In this document: positions 41,751 through 50,963 of the stretch, piece by piece
How the letters are laid out: each line of letters starts with the position of its first letter
Position numbering within the stretch: the stretch's first letter is position 1
DNA from: Dehalobacter sp. DCM
GTDB lineage: Bacteria; Bacillota; Desulfitobacteriia; Desulfitobacteriales; Syntrophobotulaceae
Assembly (NCBI RefSeq): GCF_024972775.1
Contig: NZ_CP092282.1
Span: forward strand, 3,935,525 to 3,999,524
Reading direction: 5' to 3'
Length of the DNA: 64,000 bases
The notes under the pieces: model-generated
Told to the model about the DNA's origin: nothing
The model's database searches: none
The model's input: only the letters and a program-made list of their open reading frames with translations
Program-made: the position numbers and the translations under genes

Positions 41751-42629
41751 TTATTCCCCTTTCTGCTTCAGCAATGGGAAGCCAAGTTCTTCCCGCTGAG
41801 CAACATATGCTTGGGCACAAAGACGGGCCAGATGCCTGACCCGGGCGATATAACCGGTGCGTTCAGTCACGCTGATTGCGCCTCTGGCCTCCAGGAGATT
41901 AAAGGTATGCGAGCATTTTAATACGTAATCGTAGGCAGGTACGACTAAACCGGCTTCAACGGTTCGCCCGGCTTCTTTCTCGTACATATCGAACCACTGT
42001 CTCAGTGCATCGACATCTGCTACTTCAAAATTATAACGCGAATAGTCTTTTTCATTTTGCAGGTAAATATCTCCGTAGGTAATATCACCGACCCATTCAA
42101 TATCGAATACGCTGTCCTTGCTCTGAATAAAGGTGGCCAGCCGTTCGATGCCGTAAGTGATTTCAGCACAAACCGGTCTGCAGTCGATACCGCCGCACTG
42201 CTGGAAATACGTAAACTGAGTCACTTCCATACCATCAAGCCATACTTCCCAGCCCAGTCCCCAAGCACCTAATGTAGGGGACTCCCAGTTGTCTTCGACA
42301 AACCGGATATCATGGTCAGCCGGGTTGATTCCCAAGCGTTCAAGGCTTTCCAAATACAGCTCCTGCACGTTATCCGGCGAAGGTTTCAAAATGACCTGGT
42401 ATTGGAAGTAATGCTGAAGACGGTTGGGGTTTTCCCCATAACGCCCGTCGGTGGGACGCCGGGATGGTTCGACATAAGCCACATTCCATGGCTCCGGGCC
42501 CAGAGCGCGCAAAAATGTCGCCGGGTTCATGGTTCCTGCACCTTTTTCCATATCATAGGGCTGTGCAATAATGCATCCTTGTTCACCCCAAAACTGATTC
42601 AGGGCAAGAATAAGATCTTGAAATTTCAT
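41751..42629 (-). CDS. glyQ: Glycyl-tRNA synthetase alpha subunit
   Basis: 292 residues. '[20 protein letters not shown]', '[20 protein letters not shown]', '[20 protein letters not shown]': the catalytic class II subunit. AGGAGG precedes the ATG. Controlled by the T-box in the leader. Confidence 0.98.
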   Translation of the reverse strand: MKFQDLILALNQFWGEQGCIIAQPYDMEKGAGTMNPATFLRALGPEPWNVAYVEPSRRPTDGRYGENPNRLQHYFQYQVILKPSPDNVQELYLESLERLGINPADHDIRFVEDNWESPTLGAWGLGWEVWLDGMEVTQFTYFQQCGGIDCRPVCAEITYGIERLATFIQSKDSVFDIEWVGDITYGDIYLQNEKDYSRYNFEVADVDALRQWFDMYEKEAGRTVEAGLVVPAYDYVLKCSHTFNLLEARGAISVTERTGYIARVRHLARLCAQAYVAQREELGFPLLKQKGE

Positions 42630-42646
42630 GCGGTTTCCTCCTATTT

Positions 42647-42681
42647 AGGGGACAAAAGGGACGTAGCACTTGTCCCCTTTT
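42647..42681. repeat. Dispersed GGGGACAA repeat, copy 1
   Basis: AGGGGACAAAAGGGACGTAG followed by CACTTGTCCCCTTTT; internally self-complementary (GGGGACAA / TTGTCCCC). It sits between the T-box terminator and the glyQ ribosome site. An inverted copy occurs at 43484-43519 (about 30 of 35 bases match). Confidence 0.75.
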
Positions 42682-42730
42682 AGTCACCATTAAATATAAT
42701 GATTGGTGTTAATCCATTTCCAGTCACACC

Positions 42731-42965
42731 AAAAAATAAAACCCCCATCCATACAGCAATAATTGCTGCAGGGACGAGAGCATCTCCCGCGGTTCCACCC
42801 TGCTTGATCCGCAAGTAATATAGTGTCTTTACCCGGGATCCTCTTCGTGAATGTTACTGTCCGCTCCGGACTGCCTAACCCGTGTTTCCCCGCCCGGTTC
42901 CCAGCATCCCGGACTCTCTTTACGGCAAATCACGCGTATCCTTCCCTTCACAGCGGTATACTTTA
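42731..42965 (-). ncRNA. T-box leader of glyQS
   Basis: Leftward transcript with the T-box sequence AGGGTGGAACCGCGG (42801-42787), which pairs with the uncharged tRNA acceptor end. The terminator follows (CAGCAAT-T-ATTGCTG with outer CCC/GGG pairing, then TTTTATTTTTT, 42774-42731). Upstream lies a long Stem I with a GGC triplet at 42875-42873 that could be the glycine specifier. Uncharged tRNA-Gly would favour the antiterminator and switch glyQS on. Confidence 0.93.
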
Positions 42966-42971
42966 TCAAAT

Positions 42972-43000
42972 ATTATATGCTGTCAATACCTCACTGTCAA
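42972..43000 (-). promoter_or_regulatory. Consensus promoter of the glyQS T-box
   Basis: Leftward TTGACA (43000-42995), 17 bases, TATAAT (42977-42972): full consensus SigA promoter, with the T-box leader starting about 7 bases on. Confidence 0.92.
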
Positions 43001-43249
43001 TTATCGCGAAGCGCAAGGAAAAAATAAATCACCTCGAGTAAGGTAAATACCGTTATCTTATGATTAAGCAGGAAAGGTCATGATATATTCAGTAATGACA
43101 TATTTTAATACATAATAATGCTTTTGCCGGGTATCAACAGGCCTATCCGGATATCTTAACACTGAGCAGCCAAACGAATACAGCCCCTCAGATTCGCACA
43201 ACCCCAGCAGTAGGGGATTCTGATGCTACACAAGACCGTCTACCAACAT

Positions 43250-43436
43250 CTATTCCCCAAAGGCATGGGTGTCTATATTGCTCTTAGTGCCCCTTTCCGG
43301 TGTTCCCAATAGTATCGGTACGCGGTTTTCGGCGTTTTATGCTTTTGAAGTTCTTCGAATCATCAATCTGCCGAAAATATTTATTCCCGTGGTTACCATT
43401 CTTGTATATTACCTGTTTAATTGGAAGAATCAATAA
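43250..43436 (+). pseudogene. Remnant of a membrane protein C-terminus
   Basis: A start-less rightward frame ending at TAA 43434-43436: 'SPKAWVSILLLVPLSGVPNS' then 'LRIINLPKIFIPVVTILVYY'. Two hydrophobic spans and a Pro between them resemble the end of a spore-germination (GerAB-type) permease, which is only a guess. No start, no ribosome site, frames broken upstream (43100-43250), so a decayed gene. The rest of 43001-43519 shows nothing else except repeat copy 2. Confidence 0.45.
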
Positions 43437-43483
43437 TTTGCCATAAAGAAAGTTAGGTAACACCACTAATAGCAACAAGCCAA

Positions 43484-43519
43484 AAAAGGAGACAAAATCC
43501 TACGTCCCTTTTGTCCCCT
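43484..43519. repeat. Dispersed GGGGACAA repeat, copy 2 (inverted)
   Basis: AAAAGGAGACAAAATCCTAC followed by GTCCCTTTTGTCCCCT; inverted relative to copy 1 at 42647-42681. It ends at the recO stop codon. Together the copies bracket the T-box leader and the membrane-protein remnant. Confidence 0.75.
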
Positions 43520-44257
43520 TTACCAGAATTCGCTGCCCTGACGCCAGGCAAGGAGTTTTCGCTCAAATTTTTGTTGGCAAAAAAAGCATAGACTGCTCAG
43601 AATCTCACCACGGGTTTTTTTATTCCACCGCAGACGATCCAGCTTGCCGAGGTCAACTTGGTATAGTTGCCGCATAAGCGCCACACTTCCGGGATTCAGC
43701 GTTTTGACGACACGGTTGTTCTGGCACGATGCGCACAGAAAGCCGCCCGCGTCTGCGCTCAAAAAGGCCTGCTCGCTGTTTAAGGATTTGCCGCATTCGA
43801 TGCAGTTATTAATCGCCGGAAGATAACCCTGCAGCTGCAGGAGTCTCAGGGCGTACGCCGCTTGAGCCAAATAGGGGTCGAGATGTTTGATTAAGAATAG
43901 AAAGCTTAGGGTCAGAACAAACAATTGCGGATCGGGATGCTCTCGTGTTGTTGAAATATCCAGCAGTTCAACCATACCAGAAGCCGCGATCGTCCGGTCA
44001 AAATCATCCCATAGATGAATGAAGCTTTCTTTAGGATGGGCTTGATTGACAATATCCAGCGTTTTACCGCGGTACAACAGAAAATCCGCATACGTAAAGA
44101 GCTGTGTCCCACCTCTCTGGGTGCTCTTTGGTTTGCGGACACCTTTGGCAATAGCCTCTAATTTCCCTTTTTCCCTGGAAAAAAGTGTGATAAGCCTATC
44201 CGACTCACCATATTCCCTGCTGCGGATCACTATGGCATCTGCCGAATAGACCGCCAT
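43520..44257 (-). CDS. recO: DNA repair protein RecO
   Basis: 245 residues from the ATG at 44257 (GGTGGAAG upstream; a start at 44323 would add 22 residues without homology). OB-fold N-terminus 'AVYSADAIVIRSREYGESDR', zinc site CIECG ... CASC. Loads RecA on SSB-coated DNA in the RecFOR pathway. Normal length. Confidence 0.95.
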   Translation of the reverse strand: MAVYSADAIVIRSREYGESDRLITLFSREKGKLEAIAKGVRKPKSTQRGGTQLFTYADFLLYRGKTLDIVNQAHPKESFIHLWDDFDRTIAASGMVELLDISTTREHPDPQLFVLTLSFLFLIKHLDPYLAQAAYALRLLQLQGYLPAINNCIECGKSLNSEQAFLSADAGGFLCASCQNNRVVKTLNPGSVALMRQLYQVDLGKLDRLRWNKKTRGEILSSLCFFCQQKFERKLLAWRQGSEFW

Positions 44258-44376
44258 CTTCCACCAACCCCGGTTCCTTTTCAATAATCCTTTTAACAAA
44301 ATATCCTTAACAAAACGTGTCAATCACTTGATTGCTTATGCCTAAAATATGCTAATTATAGGTTAAAGGCACAATA

Positions 44377-45018
44377 TTACGTGATAATCGCTATCCCCGA
44401 GCTGGTTCCCAATCTGTCGGCACCGGCTTCAATAAGCGCCATAGCCTGCTCTTTTGTTTTTATGCCGCCGGAGGCTTTCACTTTGACACTCGGGCCAACC
44501 CACCGTTTAAGGTCTCTGACATCGTCAACGGTAGCTCCCCCATAAAAACCTGTCGATGTTTTAATATAATCCGCATCGGCATCCCGGACGATCTCCGCCG
44601 CCATTTGCTTTTCTGACTGGTTCAATAATCCTGTCTCAATAATGATTTTGATTTTCAAGCCGGCACTCTGCGCCGTGTACACCATCCATTCGATATCCCG
44701 TTTGACCGCTTTCCAGTCGCCAGATTTTGCCCTGCCGACACACATCACCGCATCGACCTCACGGGCACCGTATGCTTTAGCTGCCATGATCTCCTGGATT
44801 TTCACCTCTGTCAGCGCAGCCCCCAGCGGAAAACCGATGACAGTCGATGGGATGACTGATGTCCCGTGTAACAAGCGCGCCGCGGTACAGATGTAAAGTG
44901 GATTAATGCAGACAGAGGCAAAACCGAATTTTACTGCCTCGTGACATAAGGCGACGATATCCTTTTCAGTTGCGTCCGGTTTAAGAAGGGTATGATCGAT
45001 TCTTCCGGCAATATCCAT
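44377..45018 (-). CDS. deoC: Deoxyribose-phosphate aldolase
   Basis: 213 residues from the ATG at 45018 (AAGGAGAGG upstream). 'RIDHTLLKPDATEKDIVALC', 'DYIKTSTGFYGGATVDDVRD' and 'VKVKASGGIKTKEQAMALIE', containing the Schiff-base Lys, are clear. Splits deoxyribose-5-phosphate to glyceraldehyde-3-phosphate and acetaldehyde. It sits between era and recO beside cdd, another nucleoside salvage gene. Confidence 0.97.
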   Translation of the reverse strand: MDIAGRIDHTLLKPDATEKDIVALCHEAVKFGFASVCINPLYICTAARLLHGTSVIPSTVIGFPLGAALTEVKIQEIMAAKAYGAREVDAVMCVGRAKSGDWKAVKRDIEWMVYTAQSAGLKIKIIIETGLLNQSEKQMAAEIVRDADADYIKTSTGFYGGATVDDVRDLKRWVGPSVKVKASGGIKTKEQAMALIEAGADRLGTSSGIAIIT

Positions 45019-45063
45019 GGTGACCTCTCCTTCATGTTGCATGAGATTACGCAGTTCCTGCTA

Positions 45064-45981
45064 TTATTCATTCAAGTCTTTTAAATTATATCCCAGATCT
45101 CTGAGCTGGGTATTCTGATTACGCCAGTCTTTTTTCACCTTGACCCAAAGCTGTAAAAAAACCTTGCTGTCTAAAAGAGTTTCGATTTCCTCTCTGGCCA
45201 GTTTACCCACTTCCTTAAGGATACAGCCGTCCTTGCCGATAACGATTCCTTTTTGGGAGTCACGCTCTACCAGGATAACGGCCTCGATTTTAATCAGTGT
45301 CTTTTTCTCCTCCATGTTTTCCACGACAACGGCAACGGCATGCGGAACTTCTTCCCGGGTAAGGTTCATCAATTTTTCACGGATGAGTTCGGCAACAACA
45401 AATTTCTCCGGCTGGTCGATGACCACATCATCAGGGAAAAACATCGGCCCCGGCTGCAGCGCCTCAAAAATAAGGTCCATCAACTTGGCTGTGTTATTGG
45501 AATGCAGCGCCGATATGGGGATAACTTCCCTAAAGTCAGCCAATTTTGAGAGTGTGGCGATTTTAACCATCAGCTCTTCCTTGGTAATGAGATCGATTTT
45601 ATTTAAAGCTAAAATACACGGGATTCCGCTTTCTTTGACGATCTGAAAGACATATTCATCCCCTGTGCCAAACGGAACAGACACATCAACCACACAGACA
45701 GCCATGTCGACGCCTTGTAAAGCGCTTTTTGCTGCAGCAACCATATATTCACCCAGCCGGTGCTTCGGCTTATGGATGCCGGGTGTATCGAAGAAAATGA
45801 CTTGCCCCCGTTCTTCGGTCAGGATACAGCGTATCCTGTTCCGGGTAGCCTGGGGTTTATCCGATATGATCAGCACTTTTTGGCCCAGTAACGTATTTAA
45901 TAGTGTTGACTTTCCGGCGTTTGGTCGACCGATGACCGCTACAAACCCGGAGCGAAATCCTTTTTTCCCTTGCTTATCCAA
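45064..45981 (-). CDS. era: GTPase Era
   Basis: 305 residues from a TTG at 45981 with GGGAAGG upstream. G1 'GRPNAGKSTLLN', G3 'DTPGIHKP', G4 'NKID', C-terminal KH domain ('QKGIVIGKDGCILKEVGKLA'). Binds the 3' end of 16S rRNA and helps mature the small subunit. Confidence 0.97.
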   Translation of the reverse strand: MDKQGKKGFRSGFVAVIGRPNAGKSTLLNTLLGQKVLIISDKPQATRNRIRCILTEERGQVIFFDTPGIHKPKHRLGEYMVAAAKSALQGVDMAVCVVDVSVPFGTGDEYVFQIVKESGIPCILALNKIDLITKEELMVKIATLSKLADFREVIPISALHSNNTAKLMDLIFEALQPGPMFFPDDVVIDQPEKFVVAELIREKLMNLTREEVPHAVAVVVENMEEKKTLIKIEAVILVERDSQKGIVIGKDGCILKEVGKLAREEIETLLDSKVFLQLWVKVKKDWRNQNTQLRDLGYNLKDLNE

Positions 45982-45996
45982 ATCAAATACCTTCCC

Positions 45997-46434
45997 TTAT
46001 TCAGAAACTTTATATAAAAACTCCGGGCCGAAGGCCTCGGGCAGCAACACCTGCAATCGGGTTTGGGCCATATCGCCTTGTCCATTAAGCAGTATAACAA
46101 TACAATCTGAGGCAAATTCCCGGATCACCTGTCGGCAAGCGCCGCATGGTGATGGCATGTCCAACGCCGGAACAGCGATCGCTATGGCAAAGATTTGTTT
46201 CTCCCCGGTCAAAACTCCTTGATAAACGGCGTTCCGTTCCGCGCAAACGGTTAAGCCATAAGAAGCATTTTCAATATTTGCTCCGGATGTGATACGCCCA
46301 GAGTGCCAAAGTACGGCAGCCCCAACCTTATATCCAGAGTAAGGCGCATAGGCATTTTCATACGCTTTTTTAGCTTGATTCGCTAATAACACAGCCTGCT
46401 CTTGCTCTAACAGCATGGCGTTGTGCACTTCCAT
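45997..46434 (-). CDS. cdd: Cytidine deaminase
   Basis: 145 residues. Zinc and catalytic motifs 'TVCAERNAVYQG' and 'PSPCGACRQVIREF', plus 'NAYAPYSGYKVGAAVL'. Converts cytidine and deoxycytidine to uridine forms. The N-terminus is about 10 residues longer than usual; GGGGGAG before the ATG supports it. Confidence 0.97.
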   Translation of the reverse strand: MEVHNAMLLEQEQAVLLANQAKKAYENAYAPYSGYKVGAAVLWHSGRITSGANIENASYGLTVCAERNAVYQGVLTGEKQIFAIAIAVPALDMPSPCGACRQVIREFASDCIVILLNGQGDMAQTRLQVLLPEAFGPEFLYKVSE

Positions 46435-46457
46435 CCCAGCACTCCCCCTGCGCTCAC

Positions 46458-46832
46458 TTAAAATAACCTGATCATATTGGGCCCGAAAATAATGATTCCG
46501 ATAATAACGGCTTGTAATGCGGTTACCAGCACGGCCCCCGAAGCGATATCCTTACCAATTCCCGCCAGCGAATTGTAGTTAGGCTCAGCTAAATCAATCG
46601 CCCTCTCAATGGCGGTGTTAAATAATTCGGCAACGACAACACTGCCGATGGCGTATACGAGAAAGAGCCAATGCACCGTCGACAAATGAAAAAATAATCC
46701 GGCCAGAACAACAGCAGCTGCAGCGAACACATGAAACTTCATGTGTTTTTCTGTTTTAAGCGTGTAGATGATCCCATTTCCAGCCGCTTTGAAGCTCATG
46801 GAAAAATCCGTATTTTTACGGGTATCCGCCAT
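46458..46832 (-). CDS. dgkA: Diacylglycerol / undecaprenol kinase
   Basis: 124 residues with three membrane spans; 'TEKHMKFHVFAAAAVVLAGL', 'VVVAELFNTAIERAIDLAEP' and 'KDIASGAVLVTALQAVIIGI' are DgkA motifs. In Gram-positives it phosphorylates undecaprenol for cell-wall lipid recycling. Conserved neighbour of ybeY and cdd. Confidence 0.95.
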   Translation of the reverse strand: MADTRKNTDFSMSFKAAGNGIIYTLKTEKHMKFHVFAAAAVVLAGLFFHLSTVHWLFLVYAIGSVVVAELFNTAIERAIDLAEPNYNSLAGIGKDIASGAVLVTALQAVIIGIIIFGPNMIRLF

Positions 46833-46849
46833 CGCTTTTTACCTCACTG

Positions 46850-47461
46850 TCACCGGGTGAGACCCAAGTTTTCCATAACCTCTTCCTCGAGTCGCCGCAT
46901 TATGCTGGTGTCTTCAACATTATTATGATCAAATCCAAGCAAATGCAAGGTCCCATGCACGGCCAGATATACAATCTCTCTGTCCAGGGAATGCCTATAT
47001 TCTTCGGCTTGGGCTCGTGCCCGTTCGACGGAAATAACGATATCACCTAACGTCATGTCCTTGTAAAAGACATCTTCTTCGTCATCGGAAAACAAACCTT
47101 CCCCATCATCTGCCTCTTCACCATCGCTTAGGTATTCCTTATCGATCAGGTCCTCTACCGAAAAATCTTCCGATCCATCATCCGCGACGCCGGAAAGAGA
47201 ATCATAGAACACATCCGGTTCGCCTTCACCTTTTTCCTGCATGGCAAAAGACAGGACATCCGTTGGCGCATCGACCCCGCGATAGGTGCGATTCATTTCA
47301 TGGATTGCTGCGTCGTCGGTTAAAAGAAGCCCCATTTCAGCATCTTCCGGCCCATTAGCACATTTCAGCGCTTGTTCGATTCCTGTCCAGAGCAGTTCTG
47401 TTAGCTTCTTCTGTTCTTCTGCACTGACCGTTCTTTCTTCCCAATTGATATCCAGTTCCAT
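46850..47461 (-). CDS. ybeY: Endoribonuclease YbeY with acidic insertion
   Basis: 203 residues, against about 150-165 usual. The zinc triad is intact: His169, His173, His179 in '[13 protein letters not shown]'. '[16 protein letters not shown]' (59-74) and '[18 protein letters not shown]' (138-155) are normal, but residues about 77-134 between them are an insert dominated by Asp and Glu. YbeY matures 16S rRNA and controls ribosome quality. Confidence 0.95.
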   Translation of the reverse strand: MELDINWEERTVSAEEQKKLTELLWTGIEQALKCANGPEDAEMGLLLTDDAAIHEMNRTYRGVDAPTDVLSFAMQEKGEGEPDVFYDSLSGVADDGSEDFSVEDLIDKEYLSDGEEADDGEGLFSDDEEDVFYKDMTLGDIVISVERARAQAEEYRHSLDREIVYLAVHGTLHLLGFDHNNVEDTSIMRRLEEEVMENLGLTR

Positions 47462-47598
47462 CTTTCTGGAAAGGCCCGTCTCTTACAAGCCTTTCGTTCC
47501 CTCCTCACCTAATAACACGTGATTTACCCTAATCTACTATTGCATAATACTTTAAATGTTTTTTTGCATTCGTCTTTTCCATTAGTTCTGAGCAGATT

Positions 47599-49812
47599 TT
47601 ACTCATCTTTCAACGGCTGAGCTACAACTTCTGCCTCCGAGTCGATTTCCTGATGCACAGCTTCAAGTTCTTTAAGGAGCTTCACAGACGGGAATTCGGG
47701 ATACTCGATCCTGGAATGGAAGATCCCGCTCAATACCTTAGTAAACGCTACTGCTATCTTGTCCAGATCTTTGAAGGTTAAGTCACACTGATCGAGTTGG
47801 CCTTCGTCAAACTTTTCCTTGATGATCTTTCGTACTAACCCTTCGATTTTTCCCGGATTGTTTAGTTTCTGAGAACGAACAGCCGCTTCAACATTATCGG
47901 CCAGAAGAACGAGTGCCGCCTCTTTGGTTTGCGGACGCGGTCCGTCATAACGGAATGCTTCTTCTGGCATCTCCGCATTTTCTTCCAGCGCTTTGTGATA
48001 AAAGAACGACACCGTGCTGTCGCCATGGTGCTGGGCAATGATATCCTGGATGTTCTGTGGAAGTTTATGTTCCTTAGCCATTTCTAACCCGTCTTTGACA
48101 TGGGAAATAATGATCAGTGAACTGAGTGTTGGCGCAAGCTTATCATGGGGATTATCCTTGGAAAATTGATTCTCAATAAAGAAATACGGCCTCTTCAGCT
48201 TTCCGATATCATGGTAAAGGGCGCCGACACGGACTAACACAGGATCAGCTGCAACTTCTTCAGCCGCTGTTTCCGCAAGGTTGCCGACGACAACACTGTG
48301 ATGGTAGGTGCCCGGAGCTTCAATCAACAAATTTTTTAGCAAAGGGGCATTTGGATTAGAGAGTTCGAGGAGCCTGACCGCAGAGGTAATATTAAAGCTT
48401 GACTCCAGCCAGGGAAGGATGCCCATGGTAAGGACAGAACACAAAAAGCCGCTGCCGATACTCAATACCATGCCAATCAGCCAAAAGGTTATACTGTACT
48501 GGAGAATCAAAACAACACCGCTTACCATAACCGCATTGATCAACGCAATGAATAATCCCGCTCTGGCCAAATCTGAGCGGTGATCCAGCTTGGCTACACT
48601 CAGGATTCCAATGATCCCGCTAAACAAGGCAAAAAAACCGGCTATGGTTCCCGTAGCTCCCATACTGTTTGGATCCGCCATGGTTGAGATCAATACAGCC
48701 AATACGGTACCGACAATGATGGCGATCCGTACACCAAGCAAAATAGTGACGGACATCGTTACCCAAGCCGCAGGAATGAGGACTGCCGTCAGCGCGTTTA
48801 TTTCCGAATCGCCCAAATTAATGGCTATAAAGATCTTTCCAAGCGCCAGGGAGGCAACCATCAACATTCCGATCAATACAAGTCTTTTCCAGTTGCGATA
48901 AGTCTCCTGGCTTAATTGATGAGAAAACAAAATAACGATGGCCATGGATAAAAGGACAAGCAAAGCGACTCCGGCTGTCGGTATCCACGGCGATTTGAGT
49001 TCTACTAACCCATAGACCTGTAAGGCCCGATAGATTTCCGAATCGACGATTTCGCCCGGGCCGACGATTTTTTCGTTTTGCCGATAGATACGATAGGTGG
49101 GGGTAACCTGAGAACTCGCAATATTTTTTAGTTTGTCGGTTGCTTCTTCATCAATAGTCAGTGTGGGTTTAATGACACCTAAGTCGATATAGGCATTCAT
49201 CAATGATTTCATCGAATCCGTAATACTTGATTTGCTGATTTGTACCGCCATTCTGTCTTGCAACAGGGGAACTTCCGACTGAGACCTTGCCCCGCTGTTG
49301 GTATCCCTGGCTAAACCCAGGATGATTCGGGTCGCTACTTCCTCGGCCGTATCAACCTGATTACTTGAAAGCTGCAGTAACGATGACAAGGTTCGGTCTG
49401 TTAACGCAGAATAAGGAACCAGTTTTCTCAAATTGTCCAATTTTTCTGTTGTATCGGCCTTCGAATCGATCGCGTCATTCAGCACATCAAAGGTCCGCTC
49501 CAAATCCTCCGATAAAAATGTAATTTGAGACTGATCTGCCTTGTAGACCGGCTCGATCTTATTCGCTGCGGCTTCCTGATCCTCCCGGTATTTTGTCAGA
49601 TCCTCAATCTTTTTTTCATAGGGTGCCGTAATCAACTCCGTACTCGGCTCCCCCAGCTCCACATTCAATTTTGATTGAAAAAGATCAGACGCCAAAAGGG
49701 CTGTAAACAGCAGGAAAAACAGCACAAATGCCGCAACCTTCCATCTGCCGATAACACGCCCGGTTTGCATTGGTAAAAACATATTTCTTATTTTTTTGCT
49801 CAAATCCACCAA
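47599..49812 (-). CDS. pgpH: 7TM-HD phosphohydrolase PgpH (YqfF)
   Basis: 737 residues. N-terminal membrane span (27-43), a large extracytoplasmic domain (about 50-270), seven spans (about 280-480), and a cytoplasmic HD domain with 'GTYHHSVVVGNLAETAAEEV', 'ALYHDIGKLKRPYFFIENQ' and 'IAQHHGDSTVSFFYHKA'. Family members hydrolyse c-di-AMP to pApA. Position before ybeY and after phoH is standard. Confidence 0.95.
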   Translation of the reverse strand: MVDLSKKIRNMFLPMQTGRVIGRWKVAAFVLFFLLFTALLASDLFQSKLNVELGEPSTELITAPYEKKIEDLTKYREDQEAAANKIEPVYKADQSQITFLSEDLERTFDVLNDAIDSKADTTEKLDNLRKLVPYSALTDRTLSSLLQLSSNQVDTAEEVATRIILGLARDTNSGARSQSEVPLLQDRMAVQISKSSITDSMKSLMNAYIDLGVIKPTLTIDEEATDKLKNIASSQVTPTYRIYRQNEKIVGPGEIVDSEIYRALQVYGLVELKSPWIPTAGVALLVLLSMAIVILFSHQLSQETYRNWKRLVLIGMLMVASLALGKIFIAINLGDSEINALTAVLIPAAWVTMSVTILLGVRIAIIVGTVLAVLISTMADPNSMGATGTIAGFFALFSGIIGILSVAKLDHRSDLARAGLFIALINAVMVSGVVLILQYSITFWLIGMVLSIGSGFLCSVLTMGILPWLESSFNITSAVRLLELSNPNAPLLKNLLIEAPGTYHHSVVVGNLAETAAEEVAADPVLVRVGALYHDIGKLKRPYFFIENQFSKDNPHDKLAPTLSSLIIISHVKDGLEMAKEHKLPQNIQDIIAQHHGDSTVSFFYHKALEENAEMPEEAFRYDGPRPQTKEAALVLLADNVEAAVRSQKLNNPGKIEGLVRKIIKEKFDEGQLDQCDLTFKDLDKIAVAFTKVLSGIFHSRIEYPEFPSVKLLKELEAVHQEIDSEAEVVAQPLKDE

Positions 49813-49856
49813 TCCTACCCTAGTACCTTCGTTACCTTAAATTGATTTGTGTTTTT

Positions 49857-49899
49857 CTTAGTATATCAGAAAGTATCATTCCTTTCTGATATATCTAAG
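49857..49899. repeat. Near-perfect 17-bp hairpin between phoH and pgpH
   Basis: CTTAGTATATCAGAAAG and CTTTCTGATATATCTAAG, 8-base loop, one bulge. No T-run on either strand, so a processing or stability element is more likely than a terminator. Confidence 0.55.
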
Positions 49900-49949
49900 T
49901 GCAACTATGGCTTTCGCCAGCGCCATAAGGCTTGGGTAAGCCAAGTTTT

Positions 49950-50909
49950 CTAGTCTTCTTTGTCTGCTGTTTCATACGCGTGGATAATGCTTTGCACTAG
50001 CGGGTTTCGTACAATATCATCTAAAGTAAAGTAGTGGAAAGAAATATCGTCAATCCTTTTCAGGATATGCTGAACTTCAATTAATCCTGAATAATTGCCC
50101 CGGGGCAGGTCAACCTGCGTAATATCGCCGGTAACAACTGCCTTTGACCCAAAACCCAGCCGAGTCAGGAACATTTTCATCTGTTCCGGCGTGGTGTTCT
50201 GAGCCTCGTCCAGGATAATAAACGAGTCATCCAGTGTTCGTCCCCGCATATACGCCAGCGGTGCTATTTCAATGGTTCCTTTTTCCACATAACGAGCCGT
50301 CGTCTCTGAGCCAAGAAGATCATACAACGCGTCATACAGCGGTCGAAGATAGGGATTCACTTTTTCCTGAAGATCGCCGGGCAGGAAGCCAAGCTTCTCT
50401 CCTGCTTCGACGGCAGGTCGGGTCAGCACGATCCGGTTGACTTCTTTGGCCCGAAGGGCTTTGACAGCCATGACCACGGCCAAATAGGTCTTTCCGGTAC
50501 CGGCCGGACCAATGCCGAATACCAGCGACTGTTTTTCAATTGCTTTAACATATTTTGCCTGACCCAGAGTCTTTGGCTTGATAGGACGTCCTCTTTGGGT
50601 TGTAGCGATGATATGCGTCAGGTTTTGGGCCATTTCCTGACCCGTTCCTTCTTCGACTTTTGAGGCGACATAGGTCACATCAGCCAGTGTCAGCGTATTG
50701 CCCTTACGGATCAAGTCAAGCAGCTGCTTGACAACCTCCTGTGCCAATCCGATTTGGTGTTCCTCGCCCACAATGGTCAATTCTTCACCGCGAAAAACCA
50801 GCTGGCATCCCAGGCGTTCTTCTAAAAACCGCAAGTTTGCGTCTTCAAGACCAAATAAATTCAGTGCCTCTTCTTTGTCCTTCAGGTAGAGTTTTGTCTC
50901 GCTGCGCAA
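49950..50909 (-). CDS. phoH: PhoH-like ATPase
   Basis: 319 residues. Walker A 'GIGPAGTGKTYLAVVMAVKA', Walker B 'RTLDDSFIILDEAQNTTPEQ', N-terminal RNA-binding-like region. It works with YbeY in RNA metabolism in other bacteria; gene adjacency agrees. Confidence 0.96.
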   Translation of the reverse strand: MRSETKLYLKDKEEALNLFGLEDANLRFLEERLGCQLVFRGEELTIVGEEHQIGLAQEVVKQLLDLIRKGNTLTLADVTYVASKVEEGTGQEMAQNLTHIIATTQRGRPIKPKTLGQAKYVKAIEKQSLVFGIGPAGTGKTYLAVVMAVKALRAKEVNRIVLTRPAVEAGEKLGFLPGDLQEKVNPYLRPLYDALYDLLGSETTARYVEKGTIEIAPLAYMRGRTLDDSFIILDEAQNTTPEQMKMFLTRLGFGSKAVVTGDITQVDLPRGNYSGLIEVQHILKRIDDISFHYFTLDDIVRNPLVQSIIHAYETADKED

Positions 50910-50963
50910 TAGAGAGTTCCTCCGAACGATTAGTATCGTGTGTTATCACTATATTATTTGCTG

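Noticed and set aside
43075-43310. Rightward frame reading AFAGYQQAYPDILT onward
   Set aside because: No start or ribosome site and no similarity I can name; treated as part of the decayed stretch.
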